Positions 16,970-25,460 of a stretch of 39,459 bases of DNA are shown here, piece by piece (positions within the stretch are counted from its first letter, which is position 1; each line of letters starts with the position of its first letter). The position numbers were made by a program, and so were the translations under genes. The stretch is from assembly GCA_013372875.1 (NCBI GenBank), contig JABXIW010000245.1:1-39459 (forward strand), written 5' to 3'. The stretch comes from Gammaproteobacteria bacterium (GTDB lineage: Bacteria > Pseudomonadota > Gammaproteobacteria > Enterobacterales > Kangiellaceae). Under the pieces are notes generated by a model. The model ran no database searches and was not told where the DNA came from. It worked only from the letters and a program-made list of their open reading frames with translations.

Positions 16970-19303
16970 ATGAATCAGAATAAATTAGAATCGTTAGTTC
17001 GAGGCTTATTCCAGAAACGAGGCTTATTAATTGGCTTATTCGCTGTGGTGACATTAGCCATGCTGTATTTTGCCTCTCAATTAAAAGTTGATGCCAGTTT
17101 TGAGAAAAATATTCCGCTCAAGCATGAGTACATGCAAACCTACATTCAGTACCAAGAAGAGTTCGGTGGTGCTAACCGAGTTTTAGTGGCACTTGAAGAT
17201 AAAAGCGGTAATATTTTTAATCAAGAGTTTTTTGAAGCCTTAAACGAAACCACTAAGCGAGTTTCAGCTATCCCTGCGGTCAGTCAGCCGCAAGTTCAGT
17301 CGCTATTTACGCCCAATACTCGTTACATTGAGGCTAGTGAACAAGGGCTTGAAGGTGGGCCTGTAGTGCATGCTCGTTTTGATGGTTCAGAAGAATCGCT
17401 TGAGGTAGTAAAAGAAAACATCTTGAAGGCGGGAATCGTTGGTCGCCTAGTGGCGAATGATTTTTCAGCTGCGATGGTCTCGGGTCAACTATTGTCCCAA
17501 TATAACGCCACCGATGCTGAGGGAAATACTCAATCGGTCAAAGCAGACTTTGTAAAAGTGGCGACTGATTTAGAAAAGATTCGTGCTGATATCGAGAGCA
17601 AGTATCCACAAGTAGATTTAAAAATTATTGGCTTCTCAAAAATGATTGGGGATGTCAGTAATGGCGCTCAAGGCGTTTTGATGTTCTTCTTGGTTGCTTT
17701 GACTATCACCGCGATTTTAGTGTTCTGGTATTCGCGCTCAATCAAACTTACCATATTGCCGCTGCTTACTTCTATCGTTGCAGTCATTTGGCAACTAGGT
17801 CTTCTAACGGCACTTGGTTATGGTATCGATCCTATGTCGATTTTGGTGCCATTCTTGATTTTTGCTATTGGTGTCAGCCATGGGGTGCAAATGATCAATG
17901 GCGTAGCACATAACGTGGCTGATGGTAAGTCTGCATTTGATTCTGCCGTCATTGCTTGTGCGAGTCTATTAGTGCCAGGCGGCATTGCCTTGATCAGTGA
18001 TACGGTGGGTTTCTTAACCTTGCAATTGATAGAAATTGATATCATTCGCGAACTGGCAATTACCGCTAGTATTGGGGTGGCGGTACTGATCTTAACCAAC
18101 TTAATTTTATTGCCACTATTATTGTCTTATAGCAAATTTGACGAAGGCTTTATTAAAGCGACCCATCAGCGTGAAGTTGCACGCGAAAAGTGGTGGACGA
18201 CTTTATCAAAGTTTGCCACCAAACCGATGGCAATTGGTTTAGTGTTAATGGGCGTTGTGTTGGGCGGCTTAGGGTATTGGCAAGCACAAAACATGAAAAT
18301 TGGTGACTTGCATGCCGGCGCACCTGCCTTGCGTCAAGATTCGGTTTACAACTTGGATACCAAATACATTACCGATAATTTTTCTATTGGTACCGATGTA
18401 ATTTCAGTATTAGCAGAAGTGCCGAACGATGGCTGTACTATGTATCCTGTGATGAAAACCATTGATGATTTCCAATGGCATTTAGCGAATGTTTCTGGTG
18501 TTCAGTCCACTATTAGCTTGCCGCAGGTTTCGAAAATCGTTAATGGCATGCTGTCTGAGAATAACTTGAAGTGGAAAGTACTAACCAGTGATGAAGCTAT
18601 TTTGCCAGAAACCATTGGTCGAATAGAAACCAGTAGCGGCTTGTTGAACTCCAATTGTAGTGTAATGCCAGTATTGGTCTTCTTGAATGACCATAAGGCT
18701 GAGACTATTGAGCGCGTGGTGGCGGCGACTAAAGACTTTATTGATAGCAACAACAATGAATCGGTTACTTTCAGGCTCGCCACAGGTCCTGTAGGGGTGA
18801 TGGCAGCAACTAACGAAGCGGTTGAAGAAGCTCAGTTACCAATGTTGTTATGGGTTTATGCGGCGGTGACCTTACTGTGTCTTATCAGCTTCCGCTCAGT
18901 GCGAGGTACTATTTGTGTGATCTTGCCGTTGATCGTGGTCTCCTATTTGGCGCAAGCCTTGATGACTTGGCTTGAAATTGGTTTGACCGTGGCTACTTTG
19001 CCGGTGATTGCGTTAGGGGTTGGTATTGGTGTTGATTATGGCATCTATATCTTTACCCGTATGGTCAAGTTTATTCGCGCTGGCGACAGCGTGGCAACGG
19101 CTTACTTTAAAACTTTGAAGTTGACGGGTAATGCAGTGATCTTTACCGGTTTAACCTTGGCTATAGGTGTTAGTACTTGGATCTTCTCCGATCTGCAGTT
19201 CCAAGCTGATATGGGGATTCTGCTAACCTTTATGTTCTTAGTAAATATGCTTGGAGCTATTGTTTTACTGCCTGCATTGGCTGCGGTGCTTTATCGCCGT
19301 TAA
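16970..19303 (+). CDS. MMPL/RND family transporter
   Basis: 777-aa inner-membrane protein with the duplicated RND plan: TM1 (about 18-36), a large periplasmic domain (about 40-225), TM2-6 (about 227-385), TM7 (about 415-435), a second periplasmic domain, and TM8-12 (about 610-775). The second-half TM10 carries the proton-relay-type motif GVGIGVDYGIYIF with Asp689. The equivalent first-half helix reads AIGVSHGVQMI (Ser303-His304), so it lacks the matching Asp. This resembles the HpnN/MmpL-like lipid-exporter branch rather than the AcrB drug pumps, and the length (below 900 aa) agrees. Substrate unknown; context suggests lipids or other hydrophobic molecules. A terminator follows. Confidence 0.9.
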   Translation: MNQNKLESLVRGLFQKRGLLIGLFAVVTLAMLYFASQLKVDASFEKNIPLKHEYMQTYIQYQEEFGGANRVLVALEDKSGNIFNQEFFEALNETTKRVSAIPAVSQPQVQSLFTPNTRYIEASEQGLEGGPVVHARFDGSEESLEVVKENILKAGIVGRLVANDFSAAMVSGQLLSQYNATDAEGNTQSVKADFVKVATDLEKIRADIESKYPQVDLKIIGFSKMIGDVSNGAQGVLMFFLVALTITAILVFWYSRSIKLTILPLLTSIVAVIWQLGLLTALGYGIDPMSILVPFLIFAIGVSHGVQMINGVAHNVADGKSAFDSAVIACASLLVPGGIALISDTVGFLTLQLIEIDIIRELAITASIGVAVLILTNLILLPLLLSYSKFDEGFIKATHQREVAREKWWTTLSKFATKPMAIGLVLMGVVLGGLGYWQAQNMKIGDLHAGAPALRQDSVYNLDTKYITDNFSIGTDVISVLAEVPNDGCTMYPVMKTIDDFQWHLANVSGVQSTISLPQVSKIVNGMLSENNLKWKVLTSDEAILPETIGRIETSSGLLNSNCSVMPVLVFLNDHKAETIERVVAATKDFIDSNNNESVTFRLATGPVGVMAATNEAVEEAQLPMLLWVYAAVTLLCLISFRSVRGTICVILPLIVVSYLAQALMTWLEIGLTVATLPVIALGVGIGVDYGIYIFTRMVKFIRAGDSVATAYFKTLKLTGNAVIFTGLTLAIGVSTWIFSDLQFQADMGILLTFMFLVNMLGAIVLLPALAAVLYRR

Positions 19304-19331
19304 GTTTTTAAATACTGGAAGTATTACTGCG

Positions 19332-19374
19332 AAAATGGCACTGAATAATCGTAAAATTCAGTGCCATTTTTGTT
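19332..19374 (+). terminator. Intrinsic terminator after the RND gene
   Basis: A perfect 15-bp stem, AAAATGGCACTGAAT (19332-19346) with ATTCAGTGCCATTTT (19356-19370), a 9-nt loop, and a U-rich tail (TTTTTGTTTT). It closes the DUF1302-to-RND block. Confidence 0.93.
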
Positions 19375-19444
19375 TTAAATGTCCTAAAATTACAGGAATC
19401 ATTTTGCCGTCATTATCGTCAATAAATGGGACTAGGAAATTAAT

Positions 19445-22400
19445 ATGGCAAGCTCGAATAGCAAAAAGCAACTAACCCAAGTTAAAAAGCTCATCAACAG
19501 CAAATTGGCCAAAACCAAAGCTCCTTTGATTTGTGAATTTGCAGAAATCCTTTACGACAGCGTCTCGCATCAAGAATTTGCAGAAAAAGATCCAAGATAT
19601 ATTTACGACTCGATTCTAAGTCTGTGGAATTTTATTCAAGATTTTGATGGTACTAGTAAAATTCGGGTCTTTAATCCAACCTTAGAAGCTAATGGTTGGC
19701 AGGCCAAGCACAGTATTATTGAGCTAAATCATAAGGATATGCCATTTTTGGTTGACTCTATTCGTATGGAGCTTAATCGTCATGGTATCGACGTTCATCT
19801 GCATCTGCATGTTCCGATGACCATTAATCGTAGTAAGGCTGGAAAAATTGTAGGTCTAGAAAAAGATTTAGATGGTGAAGGCAATATCGAAACGCCAATG
19901 TATTTGGAAGTTGATCGAATTTTAGATGACGAAACTCTTTTCCAAGTTCAGACAGATTTATCGCGAGTGTTAAATGATGTGCGCTTAACGGTCAGTGACT
20001 GGCAGCCGATGCGTGATAAGTTACTGTCGATCATTGGCGAGCTTGAAACTAATCCCCCACCTTTGTTGCCTGAGCGAATTGAAGAAGCGCTGGATTTTTT
20101 ACGCTGGGTCGGACAAAACCATTTCGTCTTTATGGGCTTTAGAGCCTATGACCTGAAGAAGAATACCAAACAAATAGCGTTACAGTCGGTTAAAGGCTCA
20201 GGCTTGGGTATTTTAACCAACGAAAAAAAATACCAAGAGTATGTGTTATCGCAAGCGCCAAAAGGTGCACAAAAACTGGCCTTATCTAATGAGCACTTGT
20301 TGATTCTTACTAAGACGAGCAATGTATCGACAGTTCATCGTCCTAGCCATATCGACTATATTGGCATCAAGCGCGTCAACAGTAAGGGTGAAGTGGTTGG
20401 GGAATACCGCTTCTTCGGTCTCTTTACCTCTGCAGCCTACAATATGGATCCGCAGTTTATCCCGGTGTTACGTAAAAAAATAGCCAATGTTTTATCGGAA
20501 TCAAATTTACAGCCTGGTGGTCATGATTACAAAGCGCTAAAGAATATTTTGGAGACTTATCCACGCGATGAGTTATTCCAAACTCCAACGCTAAAATTAT
20601 TAGAGTTTGGCCTCGGAATTTTGCATATTCAGGAGCGTCGTCAAGTTAAGGTATTTGTTCGCCGCGATCCTTTTGGTCGCTATTTTTCAGTGTTAACTTT
20701 TATCCCTCGCGATACATACAACACTAAAATCCGTATAAAGATTGAAGGCATTCTGGCTAAAGCCTTTAACAGCTCAGCCGATATCGAGTTCAATACTTTA
20801 TTCTCAGACTCGACTCTAGCAAGAACACATTTTGTAGTCCCAGTGAAAAATACTGAACTAGTAGACTTTGAGCTAGAAGGTTTGCAAGCAGAAATCGAAG
20901 AGGCTGCTTTGAGTTGGGAAGAAGTGTTGAAAGATGAAATCCGTTATCATTTTGATGACCAAAATGCGGCTCAGCTTCTAGCTAAATACGATCATGCCTT
21001 CCCATTAGGTTATCAAAATCAACAATCGATCCATTCCGCTATCGTTGATATTAAGCACATTGAAAACCTAAGCGATGATAAAAAGCTGGGTATGTTGTTG
21101 TATCAAGCGCAAGAGTCAAAAGAAGGATATTTGCGCTTTAAACTTTATCACAAAGATAGTCCGATGCATTTATCGGAAGTTCTGCCTATGTTGGAAAATA
21201 TGGGCATGACGGTAATCGATGAAACTCCCTATTGTGTTAGCTCAGATGAGCTAGGTACTTTCTGGATTATGGATTTTAATGTTCGTTATCCAAAAGCCAT
21301 TAAGTTAGACAAGGTTCGCGATAAATTCCAAGTGGCATTTGCTAAAACCTGGTCTAATCAAGCAGAAAAAGACGGTTTTAATCGATTGATCATTGCTGCT
21401 TCATTGGATTGGCGCCAGGTTGCTATGTTGCGGGCTTATGCTAAGTATATGTGGCAAATTGGTTTTACTTTCAGTCAAAGTTCGATTGAAGACACGCTTA
21501 GTCAATACCCTGAAATTGCCAAAGGCTTGGTCAAATTATTTACATTGAAGTTTAATCCTGAAGATAAATTCAGTATTCGTAAATACAATGCACAGATGCG
21601 CGATTTACAGCAACTGATTGCCGAGGTTGATAGTTTAGATCAAGATCGCATCATCAATAAATACTTAGAGTTAATTGATGCAACCGTTAGGACTAACTTT
21701 TATCAACAAGATAATAACGGTCAGGACAAGAGCTATATTTCATTCAAATTAATGCCAAGCAAAATCAGCGGCATTCCTAAGCCTGTGCCCATGTTTGAAA
21801 TTTTTGTTTATTCACCAAGAGTAGAAGGGGTGCATCTACGCGGTGGTAAAGTAGCACGAGGTGGCTTACGTTGGTCCGATCGTCGTGAAGATTTCCGAAC
21901 AGAAATTTTAGGTCTGGTCAAAGCACAGCAAGTTAAAAACTCGGTTATTGTTCCTGTTGGCGCGAAAGGCGGTTTTGTTTGTAAGCAGCTGCCAAAAACC
22001 GGTGGCCGCGATGCTTTCTTTGCTGAAGGCATTGAGTGCTATAAAACATTCATTCGCGCTTTGTTAGACGTTACGGACAATATTGTAAATGGCAAGATTA
22101 AGCAGCCAGCTCAAGTACAAATCCATGATGAGGACGATCCTTATTTGGTGGTTGCTGCCGACAAAGGTACCGCAACTTTTTCAGATATTGCTAACGGCAT
22201 TTCAGAGGAATATAACCATTGGTTAGGCGATGCTTTTGCTTCTGGCGGTAGTAATGGTTATGACCACAAAGCTATGGGCATCACTGCCAAAGGGGCTTGG
22301 GAGTCGGTAAAGCGTCATTTCCGCGAAATGGGTGTTGATTGCCAAAAAGAAGACTTTACGGTAATTGCTTGTGGCGATATGTCTGGCGACGTGTTTGGTA

Positions 22401-24271
22401 ATGGTATGCTGCTTTCTAAGCATATCCGCCTACAAGTTGCTTTTAACCATTTGCACATTTTTGTTGATCCGAACCCAGATGCTGCAAAAAGCTACAAAGA
22501 GCGTGAGCGCTTGTTCAATCTGCCGCGTTCTAGTTGGACGGATTATAATCAAAAGCTCATTTCGCAGGGTGGGGGTATATTTGAGCGTAGTGCTAAATCA
22601 ATTGATTTAACGCCTGAAATTCAAGCCATGCTTGGAGTTAAAGCGAAGAATTTATCGCCGAACGAATTTATCCATGCCGCGTTGAAAATGCAGGTGGATT
22701 TATTCTGGAATGGCGGCATTGGTACTTACGTTAAGGCTTCATCGGAAACCAATGCACAGGTTGGCGATAAGGCTAACGATTCGGTTCGCGTGAACGGTAA
22801 AGAAATGCAGGCTAAAGTTATTGGCGAGGGTGGTAACTTAGGTTGTACTCAGCTAGGACGTATCGAGTATATGCAAACCGGTGGTCGCGCTAATACCGAC
22901 TTTATTGATAATGCGGGTGGCGTAAACTGCTCGGATAATGAAGTTAATATCAAAATCTTGTTAAATACCATTTTAGAAGATGGCGAGTTAACGGTTAAGC
23001 AGCGCAACAATTTGTTGGCGCGCATGACCGATGAAGTTTCGGATATTGTAATTGAAGATAATTACCGTCAAATTCAATCCATCAGTATTACGGAACGCCG
23101 TGCTGGTTCAATGGTTAAAGAGCATCTGCGCTTTATTCATGGTTTAGAAAAGCGTGGCTTGCTGGATCGTGAACTTGAATATTTGCCATCGGATGAAGAG
23201 TTATCTGAGCGTGAGGCTAAAAAAAGAGGCCTAACTCGTGCAGAGTTATCGGTGTTGTTAGCTTATGGCAAAATGGAACTAAAGGATGAATTAAGAATTC
23301 CTGCGGTTACCCAAGAAAAATATTTCGAACGCTATTTAGTGAATTATTTCCCTCAGCCTTTGCGTAAAAAATACGCAGATAAAATGGCCAAGCATCCGCT
23401 AAAGGATGAAATTATTGCCATGAGCGTGGCTAATGAAATGGTCAATCTGATGGGAACTAATTTCGCCTTTAGAGTGATGGACGAGGTGGGTGCAAACATT
23501 GGTGAAGTGGCGCAATGTTACGCCATGGCCAAAGAAGTCTTTGATATGCAAGGCCTATGGCGCAGCATCGAAGAGCTGGATAATAAAGTGCCTGCAGATG
23601 TGCAAATTCAGATGATGTTCCAAGCAAGGCGCATCGTACGTCGTGCAACTCGCTGGTTCGTTCGTAACCGCAGTAAATCGCACTCCATCGAAGCAATTGT
23701 TGACTACTTCCGTGATGGGGTTGCTGAATTGCAGCGAGTCGTCCATAAAACATTGGAAGCCAAAGAAGCACAAGGCATCGAGAAAGATGTGGCAGCGTTG
23801 GTCGAGAAGGGGGTGCCGTTAAAACTTGCTAAGCAGGTGGCTTATTTGAGTACCATGTTCTCAGCTATGGACATTATTGAGTTGGCGCGCCAATACAAAT
23901 TACCAATCCAATTAGTTGCAGAAGTTTATTACAAGTTAGGCAACAAGATTGGTCTACACTGGTTCTTGGATCAAATTATCGCCCAACCTGTGGGTAACCA
24001 CTGGCAAGCCTTTGCGCGTGCGGCTTTCCGCGAAGAGTTAGATTATCAACAGCGTAATTTAATCGACGCAGTTTTACCTTTGACGCAAAAGCAAAAGTCT
24101 GCAGAAGCGCGCATTAAGCATTTCTTAACGGAGCATGATGATCTGTTATCGCGTTGGACAGAAATGGTTGGTGATTTTAGACAAAGCAGCAGCCATGAGT
24201 TTGCTAAGTTCTCGGTGGCATTAAGAGAACTACAGATTTTGGTACAGCGAAGTCATCGATTGGTTAAATAA
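19445..24271 (+). CDS. gdhB: NAD-specific glutamate dehydrogenase, large (180 kDa) class
   Basis: Oxidative deamination of L-glutamate to 2-oxoglutarate and ammonium with NAD+; a catabolic enzyme. The length (1608 aa) is typical of the large bacterial class, which carries long regulatory N- and C-terminal extensions around the catalytic core. The substrate-lysine motif PVGAKGGFVCKQLP lies at about 837-850 (Lys841). The dinucleotide-binding segment VIACGDMSGDVFGNGM starts at 973. RGGLRWSDRREDFRTE precedes them. The ATG at 19445 follows AGGAAA with 6-nt spacing. It is monocistronic by its position between two intrinsic terminators. Confidence 0.96.
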   Translation: MASSNSKKQLTQVKKLINSKLAKTKAPLICEFAEILYDSVSHQEFAEKDPRYIYDSILSLWNFIQDFDGTSKIRVFNPTLEANGWQAKHSIIELNHKDMPFLVDSIRMELNRHGIDVHLHLHVPMTINRSKAGKIVGLEKDLDGEGNIETPMYLEVDRILDDETLFQVQTDLSRVLNDVRLTVSDWQPMRDKLLSIIGELETNPPPLLPERIEEALDFLRWVGQNHFVFMGFRAYDLKKNTKQIALQSVKGSGLGILTNEKKYQEYVLSQAPKGAQKLALSNEHLLILTKTSNVSTVHRPSHIDYIGIKRVNSKGEVVGEYRFFGLFTSAAYNMDPQFIPVLRKKIANVLSESNLQPGGHDYKALKNILETYPRDELFQTPTLKLLEFGLGILHIQERRQVKVFVRRDPFGRYFSVLTFIPRDTYNTKIRIKIEGILAKAFNSSADIEFNTLFSDSTLARTHFVVPVKNTELVDFELEGLQAEIEEAALSWEEVLKDEIRYHFDDQNAAQLLAKYDHAFPLGYQNQQSIHSAIVDIKHIENLSDDKKLGMLLYQAQESKEGYLRFKLYHKDSPMHLSEVLPMLENMGMTVIDETPYCVSSDELGTFWIMDFNVRYPKAIKLDKVRDKFQVAFAKTWSNQAEKDGFNRLIIAASLDWRQVAMLRAYAKYMWQIGFTFSQSSIEDTLSQYPEIAKGLVKLFTLKFNPEDKFSIRKYNAQMRDLQQLIAEVDSLDQDRIINKYLELIDATVRTNFYQQDNNGQDKSYISFKLMPSKISGIPKPVPMFEIFVYSPRVEGVHLRGGKVARGGLRWSDRREDFRTEILGLVKAQQVKNSVIVPVGAKGGFVCKQLPKTGGRDAFFAEGIECYKTFIRALLDVTDNIVNGKIKQPAQVQIHDEDDPYLVVAADKGTATFSDIANGISEEYNHWLGDAFASGGSNGYDHKAMGITAKGAWESVKRHFREMGVDCQKEDFTVIACGDMSGDVFGNGMLLSKHIRLQVAFNHLHIFVDPNPDAAKSYKERERLFNLPRSSWTDYNQKLISQGGGIFERSAKSIDLTPEIQAMLGVKAKNLSPNEFIHAALKMQVDLFWNGGIGTYVKASSETNAQVGDKANDSVRVNGKEMQAKVIGEGGNLGCTQLGRIEYMQTGGRANTDFIDNAGGVNCSDNEVNIKILLNTILEDGELTVKQRNNLLARMTDEVSDIVIEDNYRQIQSISITERRAGSMVKEHLRFIHGLEKRGLLDRELEYLPSDEELSEREAKKRGLTRAELSVLLAYGKMELKDELRIPAVTQEKYFERYLVNYFPQPLRKKYADKMAKHPLKDEIIAMSVANEMVNLMGTNFAFRVMDEVGANIGEVAQCYAMAKEVFDMQGLWRSIEELDNKVPADVQIQMMFQARRIVRRATRWFVRNRSKSHSIEAIVDYFRDGVAELQRVVHKTLEAKEAQGIEKDVAALVEKGVPLKLAKQVAYLSTMFSAMDIIELARQYKLPIQLVAEVYYKLGNKIGLHWFLDQIIAQPVGNHWQAFARAAFREELDYQQRNLIDAVLPLTQKQKSAEARIKHFLTEHDDLLSRWTEMVGDFRQSSSHEFAKFSVALRELQILVQRSHRLVK

Positions 24272-24291
24272 TCATTTAACTTGATGTTTAT

Positions 24292-24317
24292 AAGCCCAGC
24301 TAATGCTGGGCTTTTTT
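24292..24317 (+). terminator. Intrinsic terminator after NAD-GDH
   Basis: AAGCCCAGC (24292-24300) pairs with GCTGGGCTT (24305-24313) around a TAAT loop, followed by TTTT. The stem arms are identical to those of the fadJ terminator at 36156-36177. Confidence 0.93.
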
Positions 24318-24412
24318 GTATTGCAGTTTGCATAATTCGCCATAATTGCACCAGCAAATTACTAGTTTTGTTTGCTTAAATTAACTTAACAAAACAAGCA
24401 AAGGTAATGGAA

Positions 24413-24631
24413 ATGTGTGTATTAGTAGTGCCCGATGAATTGAAACAATTACAAAAGTTACAGCAAGCGCGAGCGGAACAAGAGGTGAAAAAAGAAGCAC
24501 AGAAACAGTATAGCCAAGCGTTTGATAGTTATTGGCAGATCATGAATAAAGATAAGTTGTCTTTGGTAGCGCGAGAAAAAACTACCGATCAGGCGTTTTT
24601 ACAGATGGTAAGGCATCAGCATATGCCATAG
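24413..24631 (+). CDS. Hypothetical 72-aa coiled-coil-like protein
   Basis: Unrecognised. After a short hydrophobic start (MCVLVVPDEL) the sequence is a charged helix rich in Gln, Lys, Glu and Ala (about 10-35), then FDSYWQIMNKDKLSLVAREKT. No signal peptide. Two ATGs are possible: 24407 is only 2 nt from the AAAGG, 24413 is 8 nt away, so I use 24413. It sits between the gdh terminator and a convergent SDR gene, so it would need its own promoter. TTTGCTT (24371-24377) and AAGCAAA (24396-24402) could pair and mask its ribosome-binding site. Not certain to be a gene. Confidence 0.45.
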   Translation: MCVLVVPDELKQLQKLQQARAEQEVKKEAQKQYSQAFDSYWQIMNKDKLSLVAREKTTDQAFLQMVRHQHMP

Positions 24632-24646
24632 AAAACATATGCTGAT
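24615..24646. repeat. 11-bp perfect hairpin between convergent genes
   Basis: ATCAGCATATG (24615-24625) pairs with CATATGCTGAT (24636-24646) around a 10-nt loop. It overlaps the end of the 72-aa gene and lies 13 nt from the SDR stop. No U-run follows on either strand. It may block both transcripts or be a dyad of other use. Confidence 0.6.
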
Positions 24647-24659
24647 ACTTGTTGCAGGC

Positions 24660-25418
24660 TTATTGTAAACGAGCCGCGGCGTCTAAGCGGATGGTATTAC
24701 CATTAAGGTACTGATTTTCCACAATGTGGCGCACGGTTTCAGCAAATTCGGCAGGTTTACCAAAACGTGATGGGTTAGGAATGCCAGCGGCAATTTGCTC
24801 GCAAATCTCCGGTGTGATTTTTTCCATCATAGGTGTTTCAAAAACCCCTGGTGCAATCGCCATAACGCGAACTCCAATGCGGGCAAATTCACGAGCTAAA
24901 GGCAGCACCATGCCCGTAATGGCCGCTTTAGTTGCAGAATAAGCGGTTTGACCAACTTGACCTTCGTAAGCGGCAATCGATGCGGTATGGATAATAACGC
25001 CGCGCTCACCATCAACAGCTTCTTGCTCTTGCATATGGCGGGAAGCAGCACGAGTTAATAAAAAGCTACCCACTAGATTAATATCAACCACTTTTTGGAA
25101 ATAGTCAGCAGGCATTGGACCTTTTTTACTGTGAATTAAACCTGCGCCTAAAATTCCCGCGCAGCCAATAGCCAAATTAATACCGCCCATCAGCTCAGCG
25201 GCTTTATCCGCTGCTGCGTCAACTTGCGCTTCTTGGCTAATATCGGTCGTCACAAAGTGTGCATTGACTCCTAAGGTTTGAGCTGCTTGCTCGCCTTGTT
25301 CTTGATTGATGTCCAGCAAGGTGACTTGACCGCCATTATCGATAATCATTTTCGCGCAGGCATAGCCAAGCCCAGACGCGCCGCCACTGATAATGGCTTT
25401 GGTAGTTGCAATATTCAT
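24660..25418 (-). CDS. NAD-dependent short-chain dehydrogenase (3-hydroxyacyl-CoA dehydrogenase type 2-like)
   Basis: Classical SDR, 252 aa. The cofactor loop is GGASGLG (12-18). Asp36 at the end of strand 2 predicts NAD(H) preference. The NNAG-equivalent is GCAG (85-88), and the catalytic residues are Ser147, Tyr160 and Lys164 (YSATK). Overall it resembles the HSD10/type-2 3-hydroxyacyl-CoA dehydrogenases that act in fatty-acid and branched-chain amino-acid breakdown (VNAHFVTTDISQE, VDINLVGSFLLTRAA, GVFETPMME). It is downstream of the bat cluster on the same strand (42-nt gap after batD) with an AAAGAG ribosome-binding site. Substrate identity is not decided by sequence alone. Confidence 0.85.
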   Translation of the reverse strand: MNIATTKAIISGGASGLGYACAKMIIDNGGQVTLLDINQEQGEQAAQTLGVNAHFVTTDISQEAQVDAAADKAAELMGGINLAIGCAGILGAGLIHSKKGPMPADYFQKVVDINLVGSFLLTRAASRHMQEQEAVDGERGVIIHTASIAAYEGQVGQTAYSATKAAITGMVLPLAREFARIGVRVMAIAPGVFETPMMEKITPEICEQIAAGIPNPSRFGKPAEFAETVRHIVENQYLNGNTIRLDAAARLQ

Positions 25419-25460
25419 AATTGACTCTTTATTTAATTTTGTCGCTATTCTATCAGTATT

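Noticed and set aside
19251..19475. Plus-strand 74-aa frame across the RND stop and terminator
   Set aside because: It starts inside the RND gene and spans a strong terminator and the gdh start.
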